Below, in pieces: positions 32,056-44,534 of a stretch of 64,000 nucleotides of DNA (positions are counted from its first letter, which is position 1; each line of letters starts with the position of its first letter). The notes under the pieces are model-generated. The model had not been told where the DNA came from. It ran no database searches and saw only the letters and a program-made list of their open reading frames with translations. The DNA comes from Paroedura picta. Lineage: Eukaryota > Chordata > Lepidosauria > Squamata > Gekkonidae. The position numbers and the translations under genes were made by a program. The stretch lies in the NCBI RefSeq assembly GCF_049243985.1, contig NC_135370.1, positions 7,695,492-7,759,491 on the forward strand. Reading direction: 5' to 3'.

Positions 32056-33564
32056 CACCCATGTGTACATTCATGCCCATGTTTGCTTCTCAGCTCCATA
32101 ATCTGGGCAGCCCTGGGGAGATGCCACAGCTGAGAATTGCAACCTCTCCTCTCCTGTGCGTGAAGAAATCCTCCTTTCCACTAATGGGTTCTGCAGTGAA
32201 CACAAAGGAAGAGTAATTCTTCCTCTTGTGTTGGGGAGGTCTCTCTTGGCCACAACAGTTCTAACCTGGGGCATGGCCGGAAAACTGACGGGGAGTCTCA
32301 CTCAAGCACTCTTTGTGAGAAATCGTATTTCCATGACTTTCATATCTTTCTAGTTCTTAAAGGCCAGCTTGAGTAGCAGGGAGAGTAATGCTCAGCCCCA
32401 AGAAACAAGGATCTCTTTGAGTGCTAAGTACACACCCACTGAGGAGGCTGCCCACTGCCTCTCTGCATGATATACTGCTCAGTGATGGTAGGGGAACTGC
32501 CCTGAGTGGGGTTGGATTGTTCGATTCCTTCTGACACAGTAAATTTACCAGTTGTCCAAGGGGGTGCGCTCTCACTCAACTTCCTCAGTAAAATTCAGTA
32601 GTGCCTCTAATTCAGCAGATGGCAGTAGGGGAGAGAAATATGCATCTAGGCTCATGGGAATTGTAGTCTACGGACCTCTGGGGGGGCACAGTCTGAACAA
32701 TGGGAGGTGGGGATCTAGGAGGTTATCAGGAATGTGGAAAACTCAGGGCTAGAAATAGACCATGCCATTGTTATTAATATCCTGACATCCCCAGGGGGTT
32801 GGGACATCTTGGAAGCTCATACACCCCAAATCTTCTCGATCCGGAAGGTGACGCCAGACTCAAAAATGCCTGTCCTATTGCAGGCCAAGATAGCTGCTCT
32901 TCACAGAGAACATTCATAACAACCTAATAGTGGTTCTCCTGGTGAGAGATTCCCCCTCCGTTGTTCCCAGACTTCCTTTAATGAGGTATTAATGTACTGA
33001 TTAGTTTGCATTCTTGGCTGTCGAGATACGCGTCTTTGAAAGCAAGCGGCATCCTTTCTTTTAAAAGCCAGCGATTCCCTTCCCTGGGACGCCACGTGAA
33101 GAATAACTCCAGGCCTCCGATGCGGCAAAGAGTCTGTAATTAACGCCCCGACTCCATCTGTTCCCCCCAGTCTTTGCTATTCGTCTTCTTCGGAGCCATT
33201 ACACATTAAAGATTGTTGCAACAAATAATTGAGGTCCTGCTGAGGAAACATTTGTGGGTGAAAAGTAGTTCCTCCCCCCCGCCCCCACCTCATTCTTTTG
33301 CTTAATTCGCTCATTTTCAGTTTGGCAATTGCTAAAGTCCACTCGGACACTGCTAAAGAATAAGTCTCCCCAGAGCACACCAAGAATACTTGCCGGCCTA
33401 TCCTGTGGCTGGCTGTGTTTGGGAGGGAGCCCAGTGGAGCATAGGCACGGCTGCTGGACAGAAAGGGATTAGACCTGGGCTCAATTTCAGGGGGTTTCAG
33501 CTCTGACCTCCTCCTTTCTGCATTGCACACTTTCATCATGTCCCCCAAATAGTGTGAAGATCTA
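32056..33564. other. gap with half MITE and possible conserved DNA
   Basis: No gene. 32649-32695 is one arm of the palindromic hAT MITE (GGCTCATGGGAATTGTAGTC). 33000-33560 is unique-looking, AT-rich and free of repeats I know. Confidence 0.4.
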
Positions 33565-34020
33565 GCATTTGAGACTTGTTCAGGATCCCTGGCCCCAAAG
33601 TGGTGGAATTGGACTCAACCAGAGTCGGGGCCTTTTCTGCACTGGCCCCTGCCTGGTGGAAGGCTTTACCTGAGCAACTTAAGGCCCTGTGGCACCCTAA
33701 ACAGTTCTGCAGGGCCTGTAAAACAGAGGTGTTCCGCCAGGCCTAGGGACGAGGCCTAGGAATGGCATTGAGACACTGCCTTCCTTGTTTGAAAATCCAC
33801 CCAAACAAGTTTTCTAAGAACTTACAGTGCCCCCCCCCAGCTCTGTGACCCCCCATTGCCCATAAATAGGAGGCAATCTGAGGGTTGAATAGATGGGTTT
33901 GGTTTTAAACTCAGTGAATGACTTTTAGAGCTTTGAAATCTATTTATTAATGTTTTATGTTTTAAACTTTGTAAGCCACCCTAAGCCGGGAAGGACGGGA
34001 TAGAATTTTGAAAAATAAAT
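33565..34020 (+). mobile_element. L2-like LINE 3' end
   Basis: A coding relic (CCTGCCTGGTGGAAGGCTTT, then TGCAGGGCCTGTAAAACAGA, i.e. CRACKTEVFRQA) is followed by the AT-rich UTR. It ends GTAAGCCACCCTAAGCCGGG and AAATAAATAA. Confidence 0.75.
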
Positions 34021-34258
34021 AAGAGGGAGAAGGGTAAGAGCAGTCTTTTATACCCTGCTTTTCTCTCCCCTGAACAGCCTTCAAGTGGCTTATAATCTCC
34101 CTTCCTCTCCCCAGCACAGACACCTTGTGAGGTGAGATGGATTTGAGAGAGGCCAATGAGGACTGTGACTAACCCAAGGGACCAGCCAGTTTCAGGGGAG
34201 GAGGAAGAGTCAAACCTGACTGTCCAGACTGGAGTCCACCACTCTTAATCACCCGATC
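34021..34258 (-). mobile_element. Sauria SINE, diverged
   Basis: Complement of tail, body and head (CTTTTATACCCTGCTTTTCT, then GAGTCCACCACTCTTAATCA). It directly abuts the L2 tail. Confidence 0.65.
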
Positions 34259-34394
34259 ACTCTTGACCCATTGCGCCCCCCCCCCCGGTGGTATCACAGT
34301 AGCAGAGCACGGGAAGAGGCAGCTTCTCTGAAGCCCCAACCTCTTAGCCTTTTTTTCACAAGGAAGGATTTTCTGCCCCTTCATTGGACAATGC

Positions 34395-35040
34395 CTTGGC
34401 CTGGATAGTCCAGGCCAGCCTGAGCTCTTCAGAACTCAGAAGCAAACTAGAGTTGGCCTTGGTTGGTTCTTGGATGGGAGTCCACCATAGTGTCAGGCCT
34501 CGGTCGAACACTTGATAAGCAGACTCACTGTTGAAGAAAATCCCTTTAGTGGAGAAAGTGGTGAACCGACAGCAAGGTTCTTCCTTGCTAGAACTAAATG
34601 GCAAGCTCATAAGCATAACTTTTATGTTTACCCTAAGACCGCTCCCCCCAATTTGAAAACAGGCATACTAAACCAAATACCAGGCACCAAAGTTTCCCAG
34701 CATTCATTCTGGGAAAAGCATTCCTATCCTATGTGTATACGAGGACAGAGCAATTAAAAAACAGTCTGAAAGAGGCCTGCCTTCCCCCTTGGCCTTCTGG
34801 TCTGTGGAAAAATACTGTACAATGAAAACATAATCACCTGCCAAGGTAAGAAAGGATTCCAGAGAACATGGTACGACTCATGGCAAGACCACAGGAACAG
34901 ATAAACAAGTAACCTGTGAACTGGGTCTTGATGCGAGAAAGTCCAGGTTTGCTAGGAAGCAGGGAATGGCAAACCACCTTTGAACCTCTCTTGCCTTGGA
35001 AAGCCTATGGGGTGGCCATAGATTGGCTGTGCCATGTAGG
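34395..35040 (+). mobile_element. 5S-Sauria SINE, head and body separated
   Basis: 34395-34495 resembles a 5S head (CTGAGCTCTTCAGAACTCAG, then TTGGTTCTTGGATGGGAGTC). 34930-35035 resembles the SINE body and tail (GGGAATGGCAAACCACCTTT, then GGGTGGCCATAGATTGGCTG). The ~430 bp between (34500-34925) is unrecognised and may be an insertion into one SINE. Confidence 0.45.
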
Positions 35041-35964
35041 CACCTTCCACCCCCCCCCCAAATCAGCCCCCCTTTCCCAGCAAGATGAGCCCCTTGAGAT
35101 GGGGCAATCAACCGTGCTCAATTTCCAGATGTAACGGTATCCCAGATCTATGCAAAGATTCCCATTTCATCCTTGGCACCGACGGTCAGGGTTCCCTGGA
35201 AGCTTTGTTAAGTGACATGTCCTTTCAGTCTGCAGAGGTCCATTGTTCTTGTCAAACATCTACTGTGACTGCATTATACTGAAAGTATGAAGATTCTGAA
35301 GGTTAACTTTCAAAACAGGAGCACTTCCCCGGAGTGTAAAGGGTGGTGTATTGGACGCAGAAGTTCCCTGGTTGGACTCGGGCATCTGCAGTTCAGTGAA
35401 TTCTAGTGACAGTAGGGGATTGGTGGGGACTCATCTCCTCCCTCCCTCCTGCCCCGAGCAGGCTTGCCAAGGCTGGAAGAAGCTGCAGTGGGCCTTTCTG
35501 GGCCCGGGGAGAACACTGGAGGGAGTCACAGCCTTCCTCACACCCCCATGCACCAGTGAGTCCTGAGCTTGCCTCCCTTCCCTCCCATGCCATGGTCTTG
35601 GCTATAGTCCCAGGTCCTCTGTGGTCCCAGGCCAGAGTGCTCCTGTCCCGGTTTGTTGGAGGTGGGTGTGAGCCGGCCAAATCAGGATGCACACAGCTTC
35701 ACTGTGCATGTCCTGATTGGCCCAGAATGTTCCAGGGAATGGAAGCAGAAGCCGGACCACTTCCACCTAGGAGGGCTCTGCACAAATATTTATTTATTTG
35801 ATCATATAGCTAAGTGTTAAAGATTGTAGCTGCACCATTCTGCATCTCTCAAAAAAAGTACTCTACATTTTTATTTAAGAATATTTGGCTGCACGACAGA
35901 TATTTTCAGCACCCTCACTTGAGCTTCACTCTCTCGAATTCTGCCCTCAAGCCAGCAATGTTTT
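35041..35964. other. gap, no feature supported
   Basis: Open frames of 70-130 codons on both strands at 35350-35800 reflect GC-rich DNA without domain resemblance. Confidence 0.4.
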
Positions 35965-36211
35965 AAGTCAACGTCCAAGTCTCAAAGAGGCTAACAGTCA
36001 TGTTCACTTTCCTCTCCCTGCAACAGACATCCTGTGGGGTGGGTGAGGCTAAGAGAGCCCAGATATTCCTGTTTGGTCAGAAGAGCTTTATCAGTGCTGT
36101 GGCAAGCCCAAGGTCACCCAGCTGGCTGCAAGTGGAGGAGAACTGGGGAATCAAAGCAAGCTCGCCAGATTAGAAGTCCGCACTCCTAACCACTACACCA
36201 AGCTGGCTCTC
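35965..36211 (-). mobile_element. Sauria SINE
   Basis: Complement of tail (AGTCTCAAAGAGGCTAACAG), body (GCAAGCCCAAGGTCACCCAG) and head (AGAAGTCCGCACTCCTAACC, then ACTACACCAAGC). It lacks the terminal CTT run. Confidence 0.8.
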
Positions 36212-36277
36212 AGGTTAACAAACCATTCCACAAACCAGCAATTTACACAAACGGGGAAATGTTATGCAAGTATACTA

Positions 36278-36867
36278 GGGCAGAGTCTGCACTTACTTTC
36301 TTTATTCCATTGTCAATCCTGTTGAATTCAGATCGCTTTGAACTCGATTCTTCCCCCCCCCCCATTGAAACAGGAAAGTCTTCTGCACGTGGTTAGGGAG
36401 GCTCAGAAGGTGGTGGTGGGGGGAGCCAAGCCTCTTTCTTTCTTTTCTTGAAGGGGGGGTGGGGAGAGGAGCCAGACAGGGAGCCTCTTTCTTTTCTTGG
36501 AGGGGAGGGGGAGAGGATCGAAAAAGGCAGAGGAGGGAGGAAAAATCCAGGACCAACAAAAGTTGAGAGAAATTAGGGGCTTCTCCTTTAAGGCAAGCGT
36601 GTCACATGACCAGGTGTAGCCTATCAGAGGTTCTCTACCACGGAGCTTTCTTTCCCAATCCAGAGCTTTCTTTCCCAAGCTGGATATTCAGGCTTAAAAG
36701 CAGTCTGAGATATGGCACAATAAAGGTAGGGTCACTCCGGATCAATCCTTCTTGCTGCAGAAGGAAAATTAAAATCGCCCCAAATCCAAACGGAAATCGC
36801 ATTCTGTGTAGAGGGCAGGGACTGAATCGCTCTGGGGTTGGAATAAAAGCTCCGTGCAGTTTACACC
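36278..36867 (-). mobile_element. TIR element, ~590 bp, unclassified
   Basis: Ends GGGCAGAGTCTGCACTTACT and, in complement, GGTGTAAACTGCACGGAGCT, each followed by TTTATTCC, are imperfect inverted repeats. The inside (CTTTCTTTTCTTGAAGGGGG, GCCCCAAATCCAAACGGAAA) matches in reverse 44535-45166 and 59086-59672. It is probably a non-autonomous DNA transposon; I could not fix a TSD. Confidence 0.65.
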
Positions 36868-37788
36868 AAGGATAAGCAAAATAAAAAAATAAAAATCACT
36901 ATACAATTTAGACGACGTATTATGAAAATAACAATGATGGAAAACATCTACCCAATTCGACAGCAGATGAAAACGTCTACTAGGCTACTGTCACATGATA
37001 ATGAAAATGCAGAGAGAAACCATCAACTGTGCAAAGACGCCCCCCCAAATAAAGAGTAAAGAGCCCACCATAGCCCCGCCGGGAAGCCTTTGGTGTGAGC
37101 TTTCTTCCGGCATGTGTTTGTGAGACGTGCCAGACAACGGCTGCCTTCTGAAAGCCATTTCAAACTGTTAATGGGTTTCTGTTGTCAAGGAGTGTCTTTC
37201 TTTGAGGAGCTGCCTGGGCTGGGAAGCCTGCAGCTTTCACCCTTCATCGACCCCTTTGGGACTCCAGACTTGTATTCCAGCCAAGGAGCGGCTGCCGGCT
37301 CCCGCTGAGAAGCAATTGCCGCTGAAACCGGGAAAATATTGTTTCGATAATTTCCCACTTAGCCTCCCCTTTAGTTTTCCCATTGATGTGAGATCTCCGG
37401 AGCGTCTGTCGCCATTCCAAATGCTAGCCAGGGCCGATCCTACTTGGTTTCTACCTGTTTTATTATTTTGCCGCTGAGCAAATTGCAGGACGCGTATCGA
37501 TAGGTTTGCTTCCCTCTCTGCTTTCACCATAAGAGAGTGACCGTAGCTGGTTTTGTTGCTTTCTGTCTAATTCTTGGCTTGGATCTACTGGAGCCTTTCT
37601 ACAGATGGCAGCGGGGTGTGTGTGTGAAGCTCTTGTTCCACTGGCACATTCAACAAGCTCCAAGCCAAAGCTGTTCTGTATCAGTCACTTGCTCACAGGA
37701 ACAGTTTGGCTCCCAACGCTGCTCAGGTATTGTCATGACACTCCTGTAGTAACCCCACAAGTAGGGCTAGGCAGCATTCCTTCTAAGC
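36868..37788. other. unique stretch, possible conserved DNA
   Basis: No repeat recognised at 36880-37560. A 91-97-codon open pair on opposite strands at 37202-37530 has no domain resemblance. The texture is that of unique DNA. Confidence 0.35.
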
Positions 37789-38066
37789 CAGTGGTTCTCA
37801 ACCCTTTGGGGGTCGAATGACCCTTTCACAGGGGTCGCTCCAGGGTGAGCAGCTTGGCCGGGGGCGGGGGCACCACCACTGTTGCCGCTCCTCCTGAGGG
37901 CATCCACCAATTTATATACCATCATGAACCATGGATCTCCACACCATTGGTCAGTTTCGGTTTAATTTCTGTGAAAGAACACTTGCATAATTTTATCGTT
38001 GGGGGTCGCCACAACATGAGGAAGTGTATTAAAGGGTTCCAGCCATACGGAGGTTGAGAACCACAG
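37789..38066. mobile_element. SPIN-like hAT MITE
   Basis: Starts CAGTGGTTCTCAACCCTTTG with GGGGTCGAATGACCCTTTCA, the hallmark SPIN 5' end. It ends GGGGGTCGCCACAACATGAG, then GAGGTTGAGAACCACAG, the SPIN 3' end. Flanks TTCTAAGC (37781-37788) and ATCTAAAC (38067-38074) are a worn 8-bp TSD. About 280 bp, no transposase. Confidence 0.85.
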
Positions 38067-38718
38067 ATCTAAACAGGAATCAGCAGGAACTGGATAACAA
38101 CTAGTTGGCCAGTTGGCTGAAGTGTTAATGATGATTGCAGGCAATTATAATAAGCATCAACACAAACTCCCCGCCTCCATCAGCAGCCAGGGAGGACTAT
38201 GCCAACCTACCCCAGCTAGATTTATTTCTGATTTTGGAGCCCCGTGAGGAACAAAATGGCGGTGGGAGGGGGTTGCGTGGCACTGAACATATTCCTGTGT
38301 GAACCGATTCTGTTGGAGAGGCTTGCCAAATGGTAGAAACCCAGCAGAGGAAAGAACCTACCCTAGGCTTTAATTAACAGTTAAACAATTGGACAATGAA
38401 TAAAGATAAAAATACAGTTTATGTTATCTCTTGTTTTAACAGTGATTAAACAACTAAAGTGGACTCCAGATTTGTACCGTTTTCAATGTGGCATTTTCTT
38501 CAGTGGTTGTTTCCTCCTATAACTATTTTATGAACACAAAATCCTCAGATGGTATTGTTCCTTTAGGTGTCCAACTAGTGTGTGCTGAGGATCTAGGCCT
38601 TCACTAATTCTGTGATCTGTGACTATCCTGCATAGTGCAGGGGGTGGACTAGATGACCCAGGAGGTCCCTTCCAACTCTATGATTCTATGATTCTTCACT
38701 TAAATTATAACAATATAT
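38067..38718. other. gap ending in a CR1 tail
   Basis: 38067-38615 is unrecognised, AT-rich. 38620-38696 is a + strand CR1 3' tail (GTCCCTTCCAACTCTATGAT, then TCTATGATTCTT). Confidence 0.6.
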
Positions 38719-39411
38719 ATATTAGCCTTTAGATCAAAGGTATGGGGAAGCTTAGTCAAAAGATTGTCCTGTACTCTCCATTTGAATGGTAGAAACCCAG
38801 CAAGGAAAATCACCCCTCTTCTTTTTATGTCAGCAAATAACAGACAGGCAAACAAAAAGAGTTTCTCTTGAGGCATTTTATTAGAGGCCCTATTTGGTTT
38901 AATCCTTTCAACCTTTTTAGATCAACTACCTAACGGGTGATCCCTGCCCAGTGCTCAGAGGAAGGCGAAAAACCTCCAGGCGCGTTGGCCAATCTGCCCT
39001 GGAGGAAAATTCCTTCCTGACCCCAGAAAATGGCAGTCGGTGCTACCCTGAGCAGGTGAGCAGAGACCAGAAACTGCCGCGCCACCATGGCCTGTGGCTC
39101 GTTCTCACTCCTCTTCCCCTTCCACACCACCCCTGGTTTCTAAGAACCAGCCTTGGAGATGCCCTAAAAAGATATACAATCCAGAATCTCCTATACAGTC
39201 CAAGATATCATATATAATATGCAATACAGTGGCGTAAAAACAACTTAGACCCCCCCCCAAAATAACACCTCTGGGGGTGGACATGGGAGAAGGATCTCCA
39301 GTCGCCAGTAGAATGATCCAAGAGGGGAGGTCCAGATCTCTCTTAGGGCACCGGTCTCGACCATAGACATGTCGGAAGAGCTCCGTCTTGCAGGCCCTGT
39401 AGAAGTCCGAA
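38719..39411 (-). other. left flank of copy A with L2 relic
   Basis: Contains a block (ACCTCCAGGCGCGTTGGCCA, then GAGGAAAATTCCTTCCTGAC) that looks like an old dispersed repeat. About 39330-39411 read in complement as an L2-like C-terminus (FYRACKTELFRHV). The open frames on both strands are by-products. Confidence 0.55.
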
Positions 39412-42400
39412 ATATTAGGAATATTCACCATGGAGCCTGTTATACTCCTTGAAGTAACTTGAAGCCTTAAAGAACCTTTTGAATAACTTCTTCAAAATAT
39501 TCTTCTTCTAATTCTTATTCTACTCCACCTCTTCCTATTCTTCTTCCCTTTTTATTCTTAGGAATACTCACCTGAGGAATACTCTCCATGTCTTCTTCCT
39601 CTTCTACTTCCTCTTCCCTTTCTTCTTCTAAAGAATACTCACCTTAGGAATACTCACCATTAAGCCAATTAAACTCATTAATTTTAAAACCTTAAGCAGT
39701 TTTAGGAATATTCACGATGGAGCCAGTTACAATCATTAAAGTATAATGAAGCCTTAAAAAATCTTGGGAACACTCAGATTAGGAATACTCACCACCACCA
39801 CCATATCCTGCTCCTTGCTGCCTCCTCCTCCTGTCTTCTTCTCTTTCTGCTTGTGCTTCTGCTTGTGGATCAATCACACCACGGATCAAATACACTCATT
39901 AAAGTGCTGTATCATCTTAAGGAAACTTCGGAATATCTTAAGCATATTTACCTTAGAGCAGGTTTCACTCATTAAAGTATACTTTCTTCTTTTTAGGAAT
40001 TCTCACCTTAGGAATACTCACCATGGAGCCAATTACACTCAGGAAAGTACTTTAAATCCTTAAGGAATCCTAGGATAAATCACCATTGAGGCAGCTATAC
40101 TCATTAAAGTGTCATAAAGCCATAAAGAATCATGGGAATACTCTGACTGGGAACACTCACCATGGATAGGACACCACCGCCACCTCCTCCTCCAACTCTT
40201 CCTTCTGTCTTCTTCTGTTTCTGCTTGTGGTTCAATTATATCATGGATCAATTACGCTCATTAAAGTGCTGTAAAACCTTAAGTATCATTAGGAATATTT
40301 TAAAACACTCACCTTTGAGCAAGTTACTCTCATTAAAGGGTCCTTTCTTCTTCTAAGGAATACTCAATTTAGGAATACTCACCATGGAGTCAATTACAAT
40401 CATTATACCTCTGTAGATCCTTAAGGAATCTTATGATTAATCATGATCGTGGCAGTTACACTCATCAAGATATCATAAAACCTTAAAGGACAATAGGAAT
40501 ACTCTGATTAAGAATACTCACCATGGAAAGGACACCACCACAACCTCCTTCTCCTACTGATTTTTTGTGTTTCTGCTTCTGCTTGTGTATCAATAACAGG
40601 ATGTATCAATTACACTCATTAAAGTGCTGTAACACCTTAAGAAACCTTAGGAATACTCACCTTTGAGCAGGTTACACTTATTAAAGAGTCCTTTCTTCTT
40701 CTAAGGAATACTCACCTTAGGAATACTCATTATGGAGCCAATTATATTCATTAAAATACTATAGAACCTTAAGGAATCTTAGGATTATTCACCATGGAGC
40801 CAGTTACATACCTTAAAGTTACATAAAGCCATAAAGAATCATGGGAATACTCTGATAAGCAATACTCACCATGGATAGCCCCCCCTCCTCCTCCTCCTCC
40901 TCCTCCTGTCTTCTCCTTTTTCTGCTTTTGGTTGTGCTTTTGTTTCTCCTTGTGCTTCTCTTTGTGGATCAATTACACCATCGATCCATTACACTCATTA
41001 ACGTGCTGCAAAGCCTTAAGGAACCTTAGGAATATTTTAGGAATATTCAGTTTAGAACAAGTTTGACTCATTAAGGTATCCTATCTTGTTAGGAATACTC
41101 ACGTAAGGAATACTGACAATGGAGCCAATTACACTTATTATAGTACTGTAGAACCTTAAGGAATTAAAATTAGGATTATTCACCATGGAGCCAGATACAT
41201 ACATTATACATTAAAGTTACATAAAGCTGTAAAGAAGCATGGGAATACTCCGATAAGCAATACTCACCATGGATAGGCCAGCACCACCACCACCACCACC
41301 ACTTCCTCCTCCTCCTTCTGTCTTCTTCTGTTTGCTGCTTGTGGTTCAATAATATCATGGATCCATTACACTCATTAAAGCAAAACCTTTAGGAACATTA
41401 GGAATATTTTAAGAATACTCACCTTTGAGCAAGTTACTCTCATTAAAGAGTCCTTTCTTCTTGTTAGGAATAATCATGGAGTTAATAACACTCATCAAAA
41501 TACTGCAGAACCCTAAGGAATCTTAGGATTATTCCCCATGGAGCCAGTTACATACATTATACATTAAAGTTAAATAAAGCTGTAAAGAATCATGGCAATA
41601 CTCTGATAAGCAATATTCATCATGCATAGGCCTCCGCCGCCACCGCCACCCCCCTCCCCCTCCTGTCTTCTTCTGCTTCTGCTTGTGCTTCATTTGTGGA
41701 GCAATTACACCATCGATCAATTACACAAATTAACATCCTGTAACATCTTAGGAAACCTTAGGAATATTTTAGGCATATTTACCTTAGAACATGTTTCACT
41801 CATTAAAATATCCTATCTTTTTAGGAATACTCACATAAGGAATACTCACCGTGGAGCCAATGACACTCATTAAAGTACTGCAGAACCTTTAGGAAGTTTA
41901 GGATTATGCACAATGGAGCCAGTTACACACATTAAAGTCACATGAAGTGTTAAAGAATGATTAGAATACTCTGATTAGGAATACTCACCACGGATAAGAT
42001 ACAACCACCGTCACCTCCTCCTCCTTTTCCTCTTCCTGTCTTCTGTTTCTGCTTGTGCTTCTGTTTCTGCTTGTGCTTCTTTTTCTGCCTGGCCTTCTGC
42101 TTGTAGAGCTATTACACCACGGATCAGTTTAAAGTGCTATAACATCTTAAGTAACCTGAGGCGTATTCAGCTTAGAGTAAGTTACACTCATTAATGTATC
42201 CTTTCTTTTTTTTTAGGAATACTCACCTTAGGAATACTCACCATGGAGCCATTTACACTGACTGAAGTGCTGTAGAACCTAAAGGAATCTTAGGATTATT
42301 CACCATGGAGCCAGTTACATACTGTAAAGGATCATAAAGCTGTAAAGAATTATGGGAACACTCTGATTAGGAACACTCACCATGGATAGGACACCAGCAC

Positions 42401-43205
42401 CACCTTCTCCTTCTCCTTCTCCTCCTCCTCCTCCTCCTGTCTTCTTCTGTTTCTGCTTGTGGTTCAATTAAATCATGATCAATTACGCTCATTAAAGTGC
42501 TGTAAAACCTTAAGGAACATTAAGAATATTTTGAGAATACTCACTTTTGAGCAAGTTACACTCATTAAAGAGACTTTTCTTTTTCTTTTTAGGAATAATC
42601 ATGAAGCCATTTACACTTCTTAAAATACTGTAGAACTTTAAGGAATCCTAGGATTAATCACCATGGAGGCAGCTATACTCATTCAAGTGTCATAAAGCCA
42701 TCAAGAATAATGGGAATACTCAGATAGGCAATACTCACCATGCATAGGCCTCCTCCTCCTGTCTTCTTCTGTTTCTGCTTGTGTTTCTCTTTCTGGATCA
42801 ATTACACCATCGATCAATTACACAAATTAACATCCTGTAACATCTTAAGGAACCTTAGAGATATTTTAAGAATACCTACCTTAGGGCATGTTTCACTCAT
42901 TATAGTATCCTTTCTTGTTAGGAATACTCACATAAGGAATACTCACCATGGAGCCAATTACACTGATTGAAGTGCTGTAGAACCTTAAGGAATTTTAGGA
43001 TTATGCATGAAGGAGCCAGTTACACACATTAAAGTAACATAAAGCCTTAAAGAATCATGGGAATACTCACCATGGATATGACACAACCACCACTTCTCCT
43101 CCTCCTCCTCCTCCTCCTCCTCCTGTCTTCTTATGTTTCTGCTGATGCTTCTAGTCGTGCTTGTACTTATGTGGGACTCCTTCAGGTAGGGAATAGTGAA
43201 GTATA
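39412..43205. repeat. complex satellite array A, ~10 monomers of ~360 bp
   Basis: Ten pyrimidine-rich blocks of the form CCTCCTCCTGTCTTCTTCTG / TTTCTGCTTGTG recur about every 366 bp between 39830 and 43125. Each monomer has about four related modules built on GGAATACTCACC-[A/T]-TGGAGCC-A-TTACACTCATTAAAGT. Module 1 is followed by ACTGTAGAACCTTAAGGAAT, module 2 by CATAAAGCCTTAAAGAATC, module 3 carries the CACCACC/CCTCCT pyrimidine block, and module 4 ends TCCTTTCTTCTTCTTAG. Monomers differ by substitutions and small indels. Short open frames recur in both directions but change from unit to unit. I know no named satellite of this form. Confidence 0.88.
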
Positions 43206-43320
43206 AAAAACCTTTCAACCAGCTCTCTCTCTCTCTCCTTCCTTCCTTCCTTCCTTCCTTCCTTCCTTCCTTCCTTCCTTCCTTCCTTCCTCATTGAAGC
43301 TTCTTAAGTTAGAGAAAAAC
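43167..43320 (+). repeat. SINE tail plus (TTCC)n at array A edge
   Basis: GGGACTCCTTCAGGTAGGGA, then AGTATAAAAAACC and CCAGCTCT match the Sauria SINE 3' end. A (CT)n and about 16 TTCC repeats (43226-43289) follow where the SINE's CTT tail would be. Confidence 0.75.
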
Positions 43321-43555
43321 AGGTATAAAACCCAATTTTTCTCCTCTTCTTTCTCTCTAGTTTTGAAATCTTGATACATGGCTCATTTCCTGTTTCTATA
43401 TAGGTGGGTTTTCTATATTTGTTTCCTTCTTGGAATGTAAGACCTGGTGATCACCCCTATGATCATTCTTCTTAATGCTGTCCTCCTTCCTTCAACATAC
43501 CTGAGGTTTCTCTTGTAGGTAACGAAAGTGCCATACTTTGGTACCTGCTGAATAT

Positions 43556-43592
<37 letters not shown>

Positions 43593-43710
43593 TTTGTTAG
43601 ATTTATATACCGCCCTCCCCGAAGGCTCAGGAGAATGGTTTTCACAAGACAAATCCCATCCCAAGCATGGTAGAAATAGGTCCTCCTGAGAAGGAAAGGA
43701 GCCTCTATGG
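43321..43710. other. copy A right flank, with an A-only (TTTA)n insertion
   Basis: Non-coding. About 43553-43627 hold (TTTA)n plus GATTTATATACCGCCCTCCC, absent at the matching point of copy B (near 58180). It therefore entered copy A, or left B, after duplication. Confidence 0.7.
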
Positions 43711-43828
43711 CAGGGGTGGCCAAACTGTGGTCCTCCATATGTCCATGGACTACAATTCCCATGAGCCCCTGCCAGCAGGGGAAATGTAGTCCCAGGGACA
43801 TCTGGAGAGCCACAGTTTGCCATCCCTG
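43711..43828. mobile_element. palindromic hAT MITE (copy A)
   Basis: CAGGGGTGGCCAAACTGTGG ... GCCACAGTTTGCCATCCCTG. Flanks CTCTATGG and TTCTATGT (6 of 8). The partner at 58264-58381 has flanks CTCTATGC and CTCTATGT (7 of 8). It was inserted before the segmental duplication. Confidence 0.85.
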
Positions 43829-43836
43829 TTCTATGT

Positions 43837-44534
43837 GGTGATTTCTACAGCAGTTTTACAGTGGGAGGCTTCTTGATATCTGATGGGAATCTTGAGTTTG
43901 GTCTCCCATTCTGGCTGTTTTGCCAAAGTTTTGGAAGGAGAAATGTTGCCGTAGCAACACCACACATTGGGCCCACAGTTTCTATAGTCTCTATACATGT
44001 CTTCTGCCATAAGCTTCCTCTTCCTGCCTTCCTTCGTAACTCGCCTAGGAAACAGGGTGGCTGATGGACAGAAAACACCTTACAATCCCCAATAACCTAA
44101 TAAAGTACAGGGCAGGAATAAAAAACAGCAACTGAGGCAGAGAGTTGAAAATTTGAAAAGACTCCAACACAACGAACCAGAAGCAAACTGAAGTTTGGCC
44201 TGGAAAGCACAAATTGGATTCCCACGTTTGCTTGCTTGCACTTGTTTTCACTTTTTCACATCTTCACATTTTGGGCATTACTTTCTTTGTGTTACTTACT
44301 TTCCTCTTTATTTTCTGTTCTCTTTTCTATCTCCCTTTTCTATTTCCCTTTTCCAGTTTTTGATGTCTACCTCACTTTCATTTACCCCCTTCCTCGTCAT
44401 CATTCTGTTTCATGATATATTTTTAGAACAATTATCTCCTGGTCACCATAATATCTTGGGCCAGACCCTGTCCTCCTTTGAGACCCCGTGTGGTATATGG
44501 TTAAAGAGTGGCAAATTATAATCTGTACATCCAG
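43837..44534. other. copy A flank, no gene supported
   Basis: Pairs with 58390-59085. Small open frames on both strands (67, 77 and 108 codons) are conserved between the copies only because the DNA is about 98% identical. No domain is recognised. Confidence 0.5.

Noticed and set aside
34395-34495. 5S rRNA gene
   Set aside because: Too diverged and partial; fits a 5S-derived SINE head.
39412-43205. CRISPR array or bacterial repeat
   Set aside because: Repeats are long, diverged and without unique spacers; the context is vertebrate.
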